A stretch of DNA of 64,000 nucleotides from Stenotrophomonas rhizophila. Lineage in GTDB: Bacteria > Pseudomonadota > Gammaproteobacteria > Xanthomonadales > Xanthomonadaceae. The notes under the pieces are model-generated. The model did not search any database, was not told the origin of the DNA, and worked only from the letters and a program-made list of their open reading frames with translations. Of this stretch, positions 18,460 through 27,799 are shown piece by piece (the first letter of the stretch is position 1; each line of letters opens with the position of its first letter). The stretch spans positions 62,001-126,000 of the forward strand of contig NZ_JACWUO010000008.1 of the NCBI RefSeq assembly GCF_020857975.1, in the 5' to 3' direction. Made by a program: the position numbers and the translations under genes.

Positions 18460-20633
18460 TGTCCGCCTTGAGCTTGACTCTGCTGGCGCTGAACACAGTC
18501 ACTTTCAGCGTCAGCTACGAGTACGACGAACTTGGCCGGCGTATTGCCGAACGGGGCAACGCCGGGCAGTACGTGCAGTACGCCTACGATTCCGAAAGCC
18601 GGGTCATTCAGATCACCGACACGCAGAATCGCCTCACCCGGATGGCCTACGACCCACGGGGACGCCTGCTGACCCAGACCGACGCAGCTGGCGGCGTAAC
18701 CCGCTTCGCCTACGACCTTGGCGACCAGATAACCCAAGTGACCGATCCACGCGGCCTGGTCACCTCCTATACCTATGATGGCTTCGGCCAACTCTGGCAG
18801 CAGCAGAGCCCAGACACAGGCAGTACAACCTGGCAGTACGATGCAGTCGGCCTGCGCACTACGATGAGCCGCAACGATGGCAGCGTGGTGTCCTATGGGT
18901 ATGATGGTTTGGGGCGATTGACCACGATCAGCGCTGACGGCCAGCAACAGGGCTACAGCTACGATTGGTGTAGTTGGGGAAAAGGACGCCTTTGCGGGCT
19001 GTCCGCGTTGGATACCGATACCCACTTCGCCTACAACCCGCGTGGCCAGTTGATGATCCGGCGCGACTGGATCAACGCGGCGGGCGAGCGTACCGACCAC
19101 AGCACGCATTACGGCTACGACAGCATCGGCCGGCTTGGCGCAATTACGTATCCCGATGGAAATCAGGTCGGCTACACCTATGGCGTGGACGGTCGACTGA
19201 GCGCCATGTCAGCGACCATCGATGGCATCGTCCGGCCAGTGATCGGGCACACCAGCTGGAAAACCATCGGTGCACGGGCACGCATGGAGTATGGCAATGG
19301 CCTGGCCCGCGGATACGATCATGACCACGACGGCAGGCTCACCACCATGTCGGTACACCAGTCGGACAACACACCCGTGAGCCACTGGTCCTATCAGTAC
19401 AGTCCAGACAGCGAGATTACCGCCATCAACGATGCGGTCAATCCGGACATGACCCAGCTCATCGGCTATGACGCGCTCAGCCGTCTCAGCCAGTTGACCC
19501 GCTTCGGCATCGCTAATCTGCTGTCCTATGACGCTGGTGGCAACCACGACCGCTACCAGGCCGGCAGCACGCTGACCGAGTACAGCATCGATCCACACAG
19601 CAACCGGGCGCTGGGTTACGTCCATCCCGACCGCGCGCGCCAGTACCACTACGACGCGCTGGGCAACCGCATCAGCGAGACCGATGGCAGCCGCATCCAG
19701 ACCTATAGCTATGGTCCTTTCAATCGCATGCGCCAGAGCAACAGCGATGGGGTTACCACCCACTATCTGCTCAACGCCCAGGGGCAGCGGATTGCCAAAA
19801 CCAATGCAGCCATCACCAGCCGCTACTACTACGGTGGTCAAAACCAGCTGCTGGCCGAGCAGAGCAACGACATCTGGAGCAACTACCTGTGGTTTGGCGG
19901 TGAACTGGTGGGCCTGAGCCGTGAGGGTGAGCTGTATCTGGTGCACACCGACCACCTGGGCCGCCCGGAGTTTGTGACGGACGGTACGCAACAGACGGTC
20001 TGGAAGGCGTACAACTACGCCTATGGCCGCAGCGTGCAGCAGGACGATATCGGCGGCTTAAACCTTGGCTTCCCTGGCCAGTACCACGATACCGAGTCCG
20101 GGCTCTGGTACAACGGCTTCCGCGACTATGATGCGACCATTGCGCGGTATGTGCAATCGGATCCGATCGGGCTCGGCGGTGGAATAAACACATATTCCTA
20201 TGTCAAAGGAAACCCGATCAGCCTGATCGATCCGCTGGGACTGGAATGGGCGTACAACTCAGCGACGGGAAACCTCTATCACAACGGGACTTATGTATCG
20301 ACAGGTTACGCAGGTCGTGGCGCCGGTGTTAATAACCCATGGATGCAGAAGGTGGGAAGTGTCGGGCCCTTGCCGACGGGGCGCTACACGATTGGGCCGC
20401 AGTACAACAGCCCGAACACCGGGCGGGCAACTATGGTGCTTACGCCAGCGCCTGCCAATGACATGTTTGGCCGAAGTGCATTCCGCATTCACGGCGACAA
20501 CAGCACGCGGAATCGAACGGCCTCAGAGGGTTGCATGATCTTCGATAGGGATGTTCGAGATCAGATTGCCAATAGCGGAGACAACGACTTGGTAGTAGAA
20601 CACCCGGCCCTCGTGATTATTCCATTCTGGTAA
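18459..20633 (+). CDS. Rhs core protein with C-terminal Tlde1-like L,D-transpeptidase toxin domain
   Basis: This 724-residue protein consists of YD repeats, the Rhs core and a variable tip. The core runs from [13 protein letters not shown] (about 496) to [12 protein letters not shown], where the conserved DPLGL end at 591-595 marks the toxin junction. The last about 127 residues have [11 protein letters not shown]678 in RIHGDN and C692 in ASEGC, a His/Cys pair like that of DUF2778/Tlde1 effectors that attack peptidoglycan tetrapeptides in the periplasm. Base composition becomes more AT-rich after the core, usual for exchanged toxin cassettes. No classical signal peptide is obvious; residues 1-16 are hydrophobic without a basic start. 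A secreted immunity candidate follows after 6 bases. Confidence 0.82.
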   Translation: MSALSLTLLALNTVTFSVSYEYDELGRRIAERGNAGQYVQYAYDSESRVIQITDTQNRLTRMAYDPRGRLLTQTDAAGGVTRFAYDLGDQITQVTDPRGLVTSYTYDGFGQLWQQQSPDTGSTTWQYDAVGLRTTMSRNDGSVVSYGYDGLGRLTTISADGQQQGYSYDWCSWGKGRLCGLSALDTDTHFAYNPRGQLMIRRDWINAAGERTDHSTHYGYDSIGRLGAITYPDGNQVGYTYGVDGRLSAMSATIDGIVRPVIGHTSWKTIGARARMEYGNGLARGYDHDHDGRLTTMSVHQSDNTPVSHWSYQYSPDSEITAINDAVNPDMTQLIGYDALSRLSQLTRFGIANLLSYDAGGNHDRYQAGSTLTEYSIDPHSNRALGYVHPDRARQYHYDALGNRISETDGSRIQTYSYGPFNRMRQSNSDGVTTHYLLNAQGQRIAKTNAAITSRYYYGGQNQLLAEQSNDIWSNYLWFGGELVGLSREGELYLVHTDHLGRPEFVTDGTQQTVWKAYNYAYGRSVQQDDIGGLNLGFPGQYHDTESGLWYNGFRDYDATIARYVQSDPIGLGGGINTYSYVKGNPISLIDPLGLEWAYNSATGNLYHNGTYVSTGYAGRGAGVNNPWMQKVGSVGPLPTGRYTIGPQYNSPNTGRATMVLTPAPANDMFGRSAFRIHGDNSTRNRTASEGCMIFDRDVRDQIANSGDNDLVVEHPALVIIPFW

Positions 20634-20639
20634 ACAGCC

Positions 20640-21170
20640 ATGAAACTACTTGTACTATCAGCTTTGGCATTCGTCGTATTGTCACCGACATTCGCCGGCG
20701 ATAGAACAGTCCCTGCGGCGACGCGAGACGGCGACTCAACCAAGGTTGCCACCAGATTTGTCGATGGCATGGCGACTATTGATGAGCATGCTACTGGCCG
20801 TGGCTTCAAGGTCACAGTGAAGACAAGCAAGGCTGCTGACAGTCTCTTCAAAGAAGGTTTCAGATGGGGGGGCGAGGATACTTCGGCGCCCCCGAATCTG
20901 ATTACCTCGATTGTTGTTCAGAGTGGTGCGGACAAACTTTTTGTCCCGCTATCGTCATACAGTGATCTTGGCGACCCGCGCCGAATTACCTTGAAACCCA
21001 GTGCCACTGGGTTTGAGCTTGCTATTGCTGGCGGTGATGCAGCTGTCGCTTTCAACGCTACTCTTGTATTTGAGAAGGGGCGGCTCACCCGCAGGCGGGT
21101 TGCTCATGGCGAGTTCCCGGACCAAGCATGGGAAGAAACCCGATACGCCTACAATACGCTCGATAACTGA
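20640..21170 (+). CDS. Small secreted protein, probable periplasmic immunity protein
   Basis: No family is recognised in this 176-residue protein. A short Sec signal is evident (MKLLVLSALAFVVLSPTFAG), placing the mature protein in the periplasm. It begins 6 bases after the toxin gene stop and shares its lower GC. The position directly after the Rhs toxin tip is where cognate immunity genes normally sit, and a peptidoglycan-attacking toxin needs a periplasmic antidote. The body has beta-rich stretches such as LITSIVVQSGADKLFVPL and no cysteine. The immunity role is inferred from position and localisation only. Confidence 0.6.
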   Translation: MKLLVLSALAFVVLSPTFAGDRTVPAATRDGDSTKVATRFVDGMATIDEHATGRGFKVTVKTSKAADSLFKEGFRWGGEDTSAPPNLITSIVVQSGADKLFVPLSSYSDLGDPRRITLKPSATGFELAIAGGDAAVAFNATLVFEKGRLTRRRVAHGEFPDQAWEETRYAYNTLDN

Positions 21171-21306
21171 CGAGGCAGCAAGCGACCCCAATAACCGAAT
21201 GGCATTACGCCACATTAGATGCGAGCAGTGGCGATGCTCATTAGACCGCTATGAATCGCCCCGACTTTCCTAGGGATGCTCTGAACAACTCCGCCGAAAT
21301 TGTGCG

Positions 21307-21329
21307 GTAGCGCCGGCCGCTGGCCGGCC
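21307..21329 (+). repeat. SMAG/REP-like palindrome (degenerate, GTAG head)
   Basis: A GTAG tetranucleotide is followed by CGCCGGCCGCTGGCCGGC, matching the body of the better-preserved elements at 54131 and 60550. It lies in the 253-base gap after the immunity gene, where no other feature was recognised. Confidence 0.6.
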
Positions 21330-21423
21330 AGCTGATGGACAATGGCGGCCCACGTTGAGGAACGCCCCATGCGTAAGCTTCCCCGTCACGCCGCCATGGC
21401 GGACTCGGTGGGACGTCGGCGCT

Positions 21424-21918
21424 TCACAGCGCCTTGCCGGTGATCTCGGTGTACATCCGTTGCGCGTCGCCTGCGTCCTCCAACCCGGCGACCTGCATGC
21501 TGGCACCGAACGGACCCCGGATGGTGGCCACGGTAAGCACGCGGTCGCCCACGCTGAAAGCCACCCGGCGGCCGATCCTGGCCTGCGTTGCGGCCAGGAG
21601 GCGCGGCGCGGCGGCATCGGTCATCTGCACTTGAAGCATCGGCTTGCCGGTGGCGTCCATAACCAGCGCCACCAAAGCCACATCGGCGGTGGTGACCAAC
21701 GGCGGTTCCTTCAGCAGCAACGGGGTGCCATCGCGGTTCTTCAGCGGCGTGGAGTGCGGGTTGCCGGTTTCATCCACCTCGCGCATCAGGATGCGCGCCT
21801 GCGCCAGCGGTGGCGCCCCGGCCGGCTCAGCGGACAGGCCGACGGCCTGACGGGTCTCTGCGCAGCCGGCCAAGGCCGCACAGGTGAGCATCATCACAAC
21901 CAGCAGATAACCGCGCAT
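21424..21918 (-). CDS. Lipoprotein with SecDF P1-head-like domain
   Basis: This 164-residue envelope lipoprotein has the signal MRGYLLVVMMLTCAALAGC, ending in the lipobox LAGC. The mature part resembles the P1 head subdomain of SecD/SecF (VALVALVMDATGKPMLQVQM, then FSVGDRVLTVATIRGPF). Stand-alone lipoproteins of this kind occur in Xanthomonadaceae, but their role is unknown. The ATG at 21918 is chosen because GGAGGAG lies seven bases upstream and the lipobox then falls at the right distance. It stands apart from comF and has no obvious operon partner. Confidence 0.72.
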   Translation of the reverse strand: MRGYLLVVMMLTCAALAGCAETRQAVGLSAEPAGAPPLAQARILMREVDETGNPHSTPLKNRDGTPLLLKEPPLVTTADVALVALVMDATGKPMLQVQMTDAAAPRLLAATQARIGRRVAFSVGDRVLTVATIRGPFGASMQVAGLEDAGDAQRMYTEITGKAL

Positions 21919-22068
21919 GCGCCACTCCTCCGACGGGATGGTTGGCAGTATCGCTGTTATGCCGGGGCATTGCAGCGGATGGAGGGGTCCGGCATGGTGC
22001 CCGGCAGCCCAGGGCATACCGGCCCGATGCCTGGACATGCTCGCCGGCCCAACAGATCGCGTCTTCCA

Positions 22069-22767
22069 TCACGGCACCCGCGCGCATACCCACAGGTGCA
22101 CCTGCGCCGCGCCGGCCCGGCGCAGCGCGCGCACGGCGGCATCCAGCGTGGCGCCGGTGGTCATCACATCATCGACCACGGTCAGCCGGCTCGGCGGGCC
22201 GGCCGTCACCGTAAAGGCGTTGCGCACATTGCGGCGGCGCGCATCGGCGTCCAGGTCCGATTGCGGCGCGGTCAGCCGCTCACGCGACAGACCGTGCCAC
22301 AGCGGGCACTGCAGCGAACGCGCCAGCGGCCGGGCCAGTTCCAGTGCCTGGTCGTAGCCACGTGCGCGCAACCGCTGGCGATGCAGCGGCAATGGCAGCA
22401 GCGCGCCGCTGGCGAACGCCGGCACCCGCTGCAGCATCAACTGCGACAGCAACCGGCCGGCCGCCAGGTCCTGGTGGAACTTGAAGCGCAACAGCAACTG
22501 ATCCACCGGCGCGGTGTACACGAACGCGGCCGCCGCCGCGGCCTGCCGCGGCGGCTCGCGCAGGCAGGCCCCGCAGCGCGCGGCGGGCTCATCGGCCGGC
22601 AGTGGCAGCGCGCAGCCTGGGCAGGCGGCGTCGTTCCACGGCAGCGCGGCATGGCAGTCCGCGCACAGGTCCAGCCCGTCGCTGCCGGCTTCATCGCAGA
22701 CCAGGCAGCGCAGTGGCAGGGTCTGGCGGCCAAGCCAGTCCAGCGCAGCGGCAATGCGGGCGCGCAT
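22069..22767 (-). CDS. comF: ComF family phosphoribosyltransferase-like protein
   Basis: ComF proteins support DNA uptake during natural transformation and also occur widely without a proven role. The 232-residue protein has an N-terminal zinc-ribbon with four CxxC-type pairs (CLVC, CADC, CPGC, CGAC) and a C-terminal type I phosphoribosyltransferase domain whose PRPP loop reads LTVVDDVMTTGATL. PLPLHRQRLRARGYDQA is the family signature just before it. The length is normal. In many proteobacteria comF lies beside bioB, as it does here with one gene between. Confidence 0.9.
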   Translation of the reverse strand: MRARIAAALDWLGRQTLPLRCLVCDEAGSDGLDLCADCHAALPWNDAACPGCALPLPADEPAARCGACLREPPRQAAAAAAFVYTAPVDQLLLRFKFHQDLAAGRLLSQLMLQRVPAFASGALLPLPLHRQRLRARGYDQALELARPLARSLQCPLWHGLSRERLTAPQSDLDADARRRNVRNAFTVTAGPPSRLTVVDDVMTTGATLDAAVRALRRAGAAQVHLWVCARVP

Positions 22768-23007
22768 GTTCTTCGTCCGGCATCAGGCGGTTGCGTTCAA
22801 GGCTGCCATCGTTGGCCGGCGCCGGCCGTCGGTACAAGCCGCGCCCTTGCATCAGCCGGGGCCGGCATGCGGCGGCAGACAACCGCCAATGGTGTTCACC
22901 GCCGTGGGTCGATCACCATTTCCATCAACTCGATCTCGGGTTGCCTTGCTCCGCCCATCGCCCCGTCCAGCCACAGGTCGGTACGATCTGCGCCTGGGCG
23001 GCCATGT

Positions 23008-23547
23008 TCAGCGCCCTTTGGGAAGACGGGGCGGGCGCTGGCTGGACACCAGGCGGTAGCGGTCGTCCCCGGCCTCGGCCAGGCCGGGGCGGTCGACCTG
23101 CGCATCGCCCTGCCGGTCCGCTGCCGCGCCCGCCTCGGCGGCCTGCGGTTCGTGGACGCCGCTGCGGGCGGCCCGATCACGGTCGGCGCCATCGTGCAGG
23201 CTGCTTCCCGGCTGCGCTTCGGCCACGGCGTACCCGCCCGGCTTGCGGCGCGGCGCCGGCCGGCGCAGGCGGTTGGCCGCCAGTTGGCGCCCCACCACAT
23301 CGTCGGCGGCGATCCTGTCGATGTCCTGCTCCAGGCCCAGCGCGGACAACACCCGCAACACCGTGGACAGGCTGGTGCCCGCATCGCCCGCTTCGAGCTT
23401 GCCGATGGTGGTGCGGTCCACCCCGACCCGCTCGGCCAGAGTGGCCTGGCTCATGCCGCGGGCGAGCCGGGCCGTGCGCAGCCGCAGGCCAAGCCCGGCG
23501 ATGCGCCTGGCGTGACCGGGTCTGGTTGGGGGAGTTCGCTTTGCCAT
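23008..23547 (-). CDS. XRE/HipB-like helix-turn-helix regulator with extended C-terminus
   Basis: This DNA-binding protein has a clear Cro/C1 helix-turn-helix in residues about 22-75 (LRTARLARGMSQATLAERVG, then TIGKLEAGDAGTSLSTVLRVL). The first about 100 residues match HipB-type antitoxins, including the ending VGRQLAANRLRRPAPRR. The last 75 residues are Ala/Arg/Asp-rich and look like read-through of non-coding sequence. No intact hipA follows. In the next 120 bases, one other frame contains TDLWLDGAMG, reminiscent of a HipA N-terminus, then stops. It may be an orphan antitoxin left after loss of the toxin. Confidence 0.6.
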   Translation of the reverse strand: MAKRTPPTRPGHARRIAGLGLRLRTARLARGMSQATLAERVGVDRTTIGKLEAGDAGTSLSTVLRVLSALGLEQDIDRIAADDVVGRQLAANRLRRPAPRRKPGGYAVAEAQPGSSLHDGADRDRAARSGVHEPQAAEAGAAADRQGDAQVDRPGLAEAGDDRYRLVSSQRPPRLPKGR

Positions 23548-23677
23548 GCTGCATTAAAACATCACACGCGGCCGCAATGTCAATTCAATCCATCACGCTC
23601 CAGCGGTCTGGCTTCAGATCCCGGACAGAATGGAATGATGGATTAATCCATCCCTCTGGGTCGACATGTAATTTTTA

Positions 23678-23706
23678 TTCGACATTTTCAATGCTTGCAT
23701 AGATAT
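23678..23706 (+). promoter_or_regulatory. Putative bioB promoter
   Basis: TTCGAC (23678-23683) and TAGATA (23700-23705) sit 16 bases apart in an AT-rich patch directly upstream of the BirA operator. This spacing would put the operator over the transcription start, as expected for repression. The -35 match is moderate. Confidence 0.45.
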
Positions 23707-23710
23707 CCAC

Positions 23711-23742
23711 TGTAAACCTTAGAGCTTATAGATAGGTTGACA
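23711..23742 (+). promoter_or_regulatory. BirA operator (biotin box) upstream of bioB
   Basis: TGTAAACC (23711-23718) and GGTTGACA (23735-23742) are inverted half-sites separated by 16 bases, nearly matching the known BirA site pattern TTGTAAACC/GGTTTACAA with the E. coli spacing. The bioB start lies 55 bases downstream. Holo-BirA with biotinoyl-AMP would repress bioB and probably the whole bioBFH-SDR-bioC run. Confidence 0.85.
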
Positions 23743-23797
23743 GAAGGTGCCCGCCTGACCAGACTGCCGCCCTTTCACCCCTGTCAGGACCACCCTC

Positions 23798-24847
23798 ATG
23801 GCTTCGGTCATCCGCCACGACTGGCATCGCGACGAACTGCTGGCCCTGCTGGCACTGCCGCTCCCGGAGCTGCTGCACCGCGCCGCCAGCGTGCACCGCG
23901 CCCACTTCGATCCCGCCGAAGTACAGGTGTCCACCCTGCTCTCGGTGAAGACCGGCGGTTGCCCCGAAGATTGCGCGTATTGCCCGCAGGCCCAGCGCTA
24001 CAGCACCGGGGTGGATGCGCAGAAGCTGATGGCCACCGAGGACGTGGTGGCCAAGGCCCGCCAGGCCAAGGCGGCGGGCGCGTCGCGGTTCTGCATGGGT
24101 GCGGCCTGGCGCTCGCCCAAGGATCGCGACATCCCCAAGGTGGCGGCGATGATCGCCGAAGTGAAGGCGCTGGGGCTGGAAACCTGCGCCACCCTGGGCA
24201 TGCTCAGCGGCGACCAGGCCGTGGCGCTGCGCCAGGCCGGGCTGGACTACTACAACCACAACCTGGACACCGCGCCGGACTTCTACGACTCGATCATCCA
24301 TACCCGCCAGTACCAGGACCGCCTGGACACGCTGGGCCACGTCCGCGAAGCCGGGCTGAAGACCTGCTGCGGCGGCATCGTCGGCATGGGCGAAACCCGC
24401 GACCACCGCGCCGGGCTGCTGCAGGCGCTGGCCAACCTGCCCACCCACCCCGACTCGGTGCCGATCAACCGGCTGGTGCAGGTGGCCGGCACCCCGCTGC
24501 ACGGCACCGCCGAACTGGACCCGTTCGAGTTCGTACGGATGATCGCCGTGGCCCGGATCGTCATGCCCGCGGCGATGGTACGGCTGTCGGCCGGGCGCGA
24601 AGCGATGAGCGACGAGCTGCAGGCGCTGTGTTTCCTGGCCGGGGCCAACTCGATCTTCTACGGGGAAAAACTGCTGACCACCGGCAACCCGGACACCGCG
24701 CGCGACCTGGCCCTGTTCGACCGGCTGGGCCTGCGCCCGATGGCGGTGACGGTGGACGCCGCCCACCACGACCACCCGGGCACGGTCCATGCCGACATCA
24801 CCCAGGCCCAGGGCAGCACCGGCCGGGCCGATGAGCGCGCCGCCTGA
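23798..24847 (+). CDS. bioB: Biotin synthase
   Basis: BioB is a radical SAM enzyme that inserts sulfur into dethiobiotin in the last step of biotin synthesis. The SAM cluster cysteines are C55, C59 and C62 in [33 protein letters not shown] and [16 protein letters not shown] are strongly conserved family blocks that include ligands of the second cluster and substrate contacts. The 349-residue length is normal. It is the first gene behind the BirA box. AGGA lies about eight bases before the ATG. It needs iron-sulfur supply and is poorly catalytic in most organisms. Confidence 0.97.
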   Translation: MASVIRHDWHRDELLALLALPLPELLHRAASVHRAHFDPAEVQVSTLLSVKTGGCPEDCAYCPQAQRYSTGVDAQKLMATEDVVAKARQAKAAGASRFCMGAAWRSPKDRDIPKVAAMIAEVKALGLETCATLGMLSGDQAVALRQAGLDYYNHNLDTAPDFYDSIIHTRQYQDRLDTLGHVREAGLKTCCGGIVGMGETRDHRAGLLQALANLPTHPDSVPINRLVQVAGTPLHGTAELDPFEFVRMIAVARIVMPAAMVRLSAGREAMSDELQALCFLAGANSIFYGEKLLTTGNPDTARDLALFDRLGLRPMAVTVDAAHHDHPGTVHADITQAQGSTGRADERAA

Positions 24848-24932
24848 GGCCGGCCCGGCGCCGGCCCCGGCCAGGCAGCGCCGCGCCCGGCAACCGGGTA
24901 CGCTAGCCGCCCATCCATGCCAGCCGACCACC

Positions 24933-26144
24933 ATGGCCCGCCCCGACCTGCACGACCGCATCCAGGCACAGCGCAAGCTCAGCGAGGCGCAGGGCCGCAT
25001 CCGCGTGCGCCGCACCGTGACCCGTCGCGATGGCGTGCAGTTGGAGATCAATGGCCAGTGGTTGACCGGCTTCTGCAGCAATGACTACCTGGGCCTGTCG
25101 CAGCAGTTCGGGGTGGTCAGCGCGCTGCAGGACGCCGCCGCCCGCGAAGGCATCGGCGCCACCGGCTCGCACCTGGTCTGCGGCCACCACGCCGCGCACG
25201 ATGCCCTCGAGCGGGAAATGGCCGACTGGCTGGGCTACCCGCGTGCGCTGCTGTTCGGCAGCGGTTTTGCCGCCAACCTGGCGGTGCAGCAGGCGCTGTT
25301 GAGCGAAGAAGACGATGTCTGCGTGCAGGACCGGCTCAACCACGCCAGCCTGCTGGATGCCTCGCGCCTGGCCGGCTGCCGGCTGCGCCGCTACCCGCAC
25401 CTGGACAGCGAAGGCGCGCTGCGCCAGCTCAAGCATGCCGCCAATGGCGCGGCGATGCTGGCCACCGACGGGGTCTTCAGCATGGATGGCGACATCGCCC
25501 CGCTGCGTTCGCTGTCGCTGGTGGCGCGCATGCAGGAGGCGCTGCTGTACGTGGACGACGCGCATGGCATCGGCGTGGTCGGCCAGCACGGCCGTGGCTG
25601 CGTCGCCGACGCCGGGTTGGGGGTGGCCGATGTGCCGCTGCAGCTGGCCACGCTGGGCAAGGCGCTGGGCGGCGCCGGCGCGGTGGTGCTCGGCGATGAC
25701 GCGTTGATCGGGCACCTGGCCGAAACCGCGCGCCCGTACATCTACACCACCGCGCTGCCACCGGCCCAGGCCGCCGCGTCGCTGGCTGCGGTGAAGCTGG
25801 CCCGCCGCGATGATTGGCGCCGGCAGAAGCTGGCCGAGCTGGTCGGTGGGTTCCGCGCCGGTGCACGCCAGCACGGGCTGGAGCTGATGCCTTCCGATAC
25901 GCCGATCCAGCCGCTGCTGTGCGGCGCCGAAACCACGGCGATGGCGCTGTCGGCCGCACTGGAAGCGTCCGGCTTCCTGGTCGGCGCGATCCGCCCGCCG
26001 ACCGTGCCTGAAGGCAAGGCGCGGCTGCGCGTGACCCTGTCGGCGCTGCATACCCCGGCCCAGGTGCGCTCGCTCACCGAAGCGATCGCCCATGCGCGCG
26101 ACACCGTGCTGCGCCAGCAGTCGCTGGATGCCCTGAGCGCGTGA
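24933..26144 (+). CDS. bioF: 8-amino-7-oxononanoate synthase
   Basis: BioF is a PLP enzyme condensing pimeloyl-ACP with L-alanine to give KAPA. The 403-residue protein contains [19 protein letters not shown], the aspartate in [12 protein letters not shown] that contacts PLP, and the Schiff-base lysine K243 in [11 protein letters not shown]. The ATG at 24933 matches the usual family N-terminus; in-frame starts further upstream would add a Pro/Ala/Arg-rich stretch and overlap bioB. It sits 85 bases after bioB and 10 bases before bioH. Confidence 0.96.
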   Translation: MARPDLHDRIQAQRKLSEAQGRIRVRRTVTRRDGVQLEINGQWLTGFCSNDYLGLSQQFGVVSALQDAAAREGIGATGSHLVCGHHAAHDALEREMADWLGYPRALLFGSGFAANLAVQQALLSEEDDVCVQDRLNHASLLDASRLAGCRLRRYPHLDSEGALRQLKHAANGAAMLATDGVFSMDGDIAPLRSLSLVARMQEALLYVDDAHGIGVVGQHGRGCVADAGLGVADVPLQLATLGKALGGAGAVVLGDDALIGHLAETARPYIYTTALPPAQAAASLAAVKLARRDDWRRQKLAELVGGFRAGARQHGLELMPSDTPIQPLLCGAETTAMALSAALEASGFLVGAIRPPTVPEGKARLRVTLSALHTPAQVRSLTEAIAHARDTVLRQQSLDALSA

Positions 26145-26154
26145 GCCGGTCGCG

Positions 26155-26922
26155 GTGAGCCTGCATATCGAGGTAGTCGGCCAGGGCCCGGCGCTGGTCC
26201 TGATCCATGGCTGGGCGCTGCACGGCGGGGTGTTTGCGCCCCTGGTCGAGCGCCTGTCGGGGCAGTACCAGCTGCACCTGGTCGATCTGCCCGGGCATGG
26301 CGCCAGCGGCGACGACGCCACTCCGCTGCGCTTGCCGCACGTGGTCAACGCGATCGCCGCGGCCACCCCGCCGGCAGTGTGGTGCGGCTGGTCGCTGGGC
26401 GGGCTGTTCGCCCTGCATGCCGCCGCCACGCTGCCGCAGGTGCGCGCGCTGGCGATGATCGCTGCCACCCCGCGTTTCGTGCGTGGCGACCACTGGCCGC
26501 ATGCGGTCGAGCCGGCGGTGTTCCAACAGTTCGGCCAGGACCTGGCCCAGGACTATCGCGGCACCCTGGAACGCTTCCTGGCCCTGGATGCGATCGGCTC
26601 CGAGCACGCCCGGCAGGAACTGCGCACGCTGCGCGGGATGCTCATCGCCCGCGGCGAGCCGGCCCCACGTGCGCTGCACGAAGGCTTGCGCCTGCTGGAA
26701 ACCGCCGACCTGCGCGGCGCCCTGCCCGGGCTGGGCAAGCCCAGCCTGTGGCTGGCCGGGCAGCGCGACCGGCTGGTGTCGGCGCACGCGATGCAGGCCG
26801 CCGCGGCGCTGGCGCCGGGCGCGCAGGCGCAGGTGATCGCCCACGGCGGCCATGCGCCGTTCCTCGGCCATGCCGACCAGGTCGCCGCCCTGCTGCAACA
26901 CTTTGTTGCCGCGCTACCCTGA
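26155..26922 (+). CDS. bioH: Pimeloyl-[ACP] methyl ester esterase
   Basis: BioH is an alpha/beta hydrolase that removes the methyl group from pimeloyl-ACP methyl ester, ending the BioC-primed fatty acid detour. The catalytic triad is visible as S80 (GWSLGG), D205 (GQRDRLVS) and H233 (GGHAPF), almost the same positions as in E. coli BioH. LIHGWALHGGVF carries the oxyanion hole. Translation starts at a GTG, 10 bases after bioF, so the two are likely coupled. Confidence 0.94.
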   Translation: MSLHIEVVGQGPALVLIHGWALHGGVFAPLVERLSGQYQLHLVDLPGHGASGDDATPLRLPHVVNAIAAATPPAVWCGWSLGGLFALHAAATLPQVRALAMIAATPRFVRGDHWPHAVEPAVFQQFGQDLAQDYRGTLERFLALDAIGSEHARQELRTLRGMLIARGEPAPRALHEGLRLLETADLRGALPGLGKPSLWLAGQRDRLVSAHAMQAAAALAPGAQAQVIAHGGHAPFLGHADQVAALLQHFVAALP

Positions 26923-26981
26923 GCCATTGGCCGCACGCATCACCGATCATGTACGCCTGCCAATCACCACGGAGCTGAGCC

Positions 26982-27764
26982 ATGGATCTTGGAATCACCG
27001 GACGCTGGGCCCTGGTCTGCGCCGCCAGCAAGGGATTGGGCCTGGGCTGCGCGCGGGCGCTGGTGCGCGAGGGCGTCAACGTGGTGGTGGCCGCGCGAGG
27101 CGAAGACGCGCTTGAGCGCGCCGTGCTGGAGCTGCGGGCGCTGCCCGGCGCGCACAGCGTGGTAGGGGTGGTCGCCGACATCACCACCGACGCCGGCCGC
27201 CAGGCGGCCTTGGCGGCCTGCCCGCAGGTGGACATCCTGGTCAACAACGCCGGCGGCCCACCGGCCGGCGATTTCCGCCAGTTCAGCCGCGAGGACTGGA
27301 TCGCCGCGCTGGACGCCAACATGCTGGCCCCGATCGAACTGATCAAGGCGACCCTGGACGGCATGATCGAACGCGGCTTCGGCCGCATCGTCAACATCAC
27401 CTCGTCCTCGGTGAAGGCACCGATCGACATCCTCGGGCTGTCCAACGGCGCCCGCTCGGGATTGACCGGCTTCGTCGCCGGCCTGGCGCGCAAGACCGTG
27501 GCCCACAACGTCACCCTCAACAACCTGCTGCCCGGCCAGTTCGACACCGACCGCCTGCGTGGCAACTTCGCCTACCTGGCGCAGCAGCAGGGCATCGACG
27601 CCGGCCAGGTCGCCGAGCGCAAGCGTACCCATATTCCCGCCGGCCGCTTCGGCACCGCCGACGAATTCGGCGCCGCCTGCGCGTTCCTGTGCAGCGCCCA
27701 GGCCGGCTACATCACCGGGCAGAACCTGCTGATCGACGGCGGCGCCTACCCGGGCACCTTCTGA
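26982..27764 (+). CDS. SDR oxidoreductase, 3-oxoacyl-ACP reductase-like with atypical active site
   Basis: This 260-residue short-chain dehydrogenase-fold protein sits between bioH and bioC. The cofactor loop is CAASKGLGLG, and NNAGGPP is present. The catalytic serine region is NITSSSVKAP, but at the YxxxK position the sequence reads LSNGARSGL, so both the canonical tyrosine and lysine are missing. This defines a known subgroup related to FabG with a non-standard tetrad. Placement in the biotin operon suggests a role in acyl-ACP handling, but none is proven. The ATG at 26982 follows the bioH stop by 59 bases. Confidence 0.85.
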   Translation: MDLGITGRWALVCAASKGLGLGCARALVREGVNVVVAARGEDALERAVLELRALPGAHSVVGVVADITTDAGRQAALAACPQVDILVNNAGGPPAGDFRQFSREDWIAALDANMLAPIELIKATLDGMIERGFGRIVNITSSSVKAPIDILGLSNGARSGLTGFVAGLARKTVAHNVTLNNLLPGQFDTDRLRGNFAYLAQQQGIDAGQVAERKRTHIPAGRFGTADEFGAACAFLCSAQAGYITGQNLLIDGGAYPGTF

Positions 27765-27799
27765 CCCCACGCAACACCGCGTCTGCATCGAGTACCCCC

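Noticed and set aside
18440..18475. Frameshift joining the two Rhs genes
   Set aside because: A consensus Shine-Dalgarno precedes the second start and the first protein ends in a complete beta domain plus proline-rich tail, so two separate genes are more likely than an error.
21270..21300. Possible insertion-sequence end (GGGATGCTCTGAACAACTCC)
   Set aside because: It resembles ends of some IS5-type elements, but no matching second end, target duplication or transposase remnant was seen.
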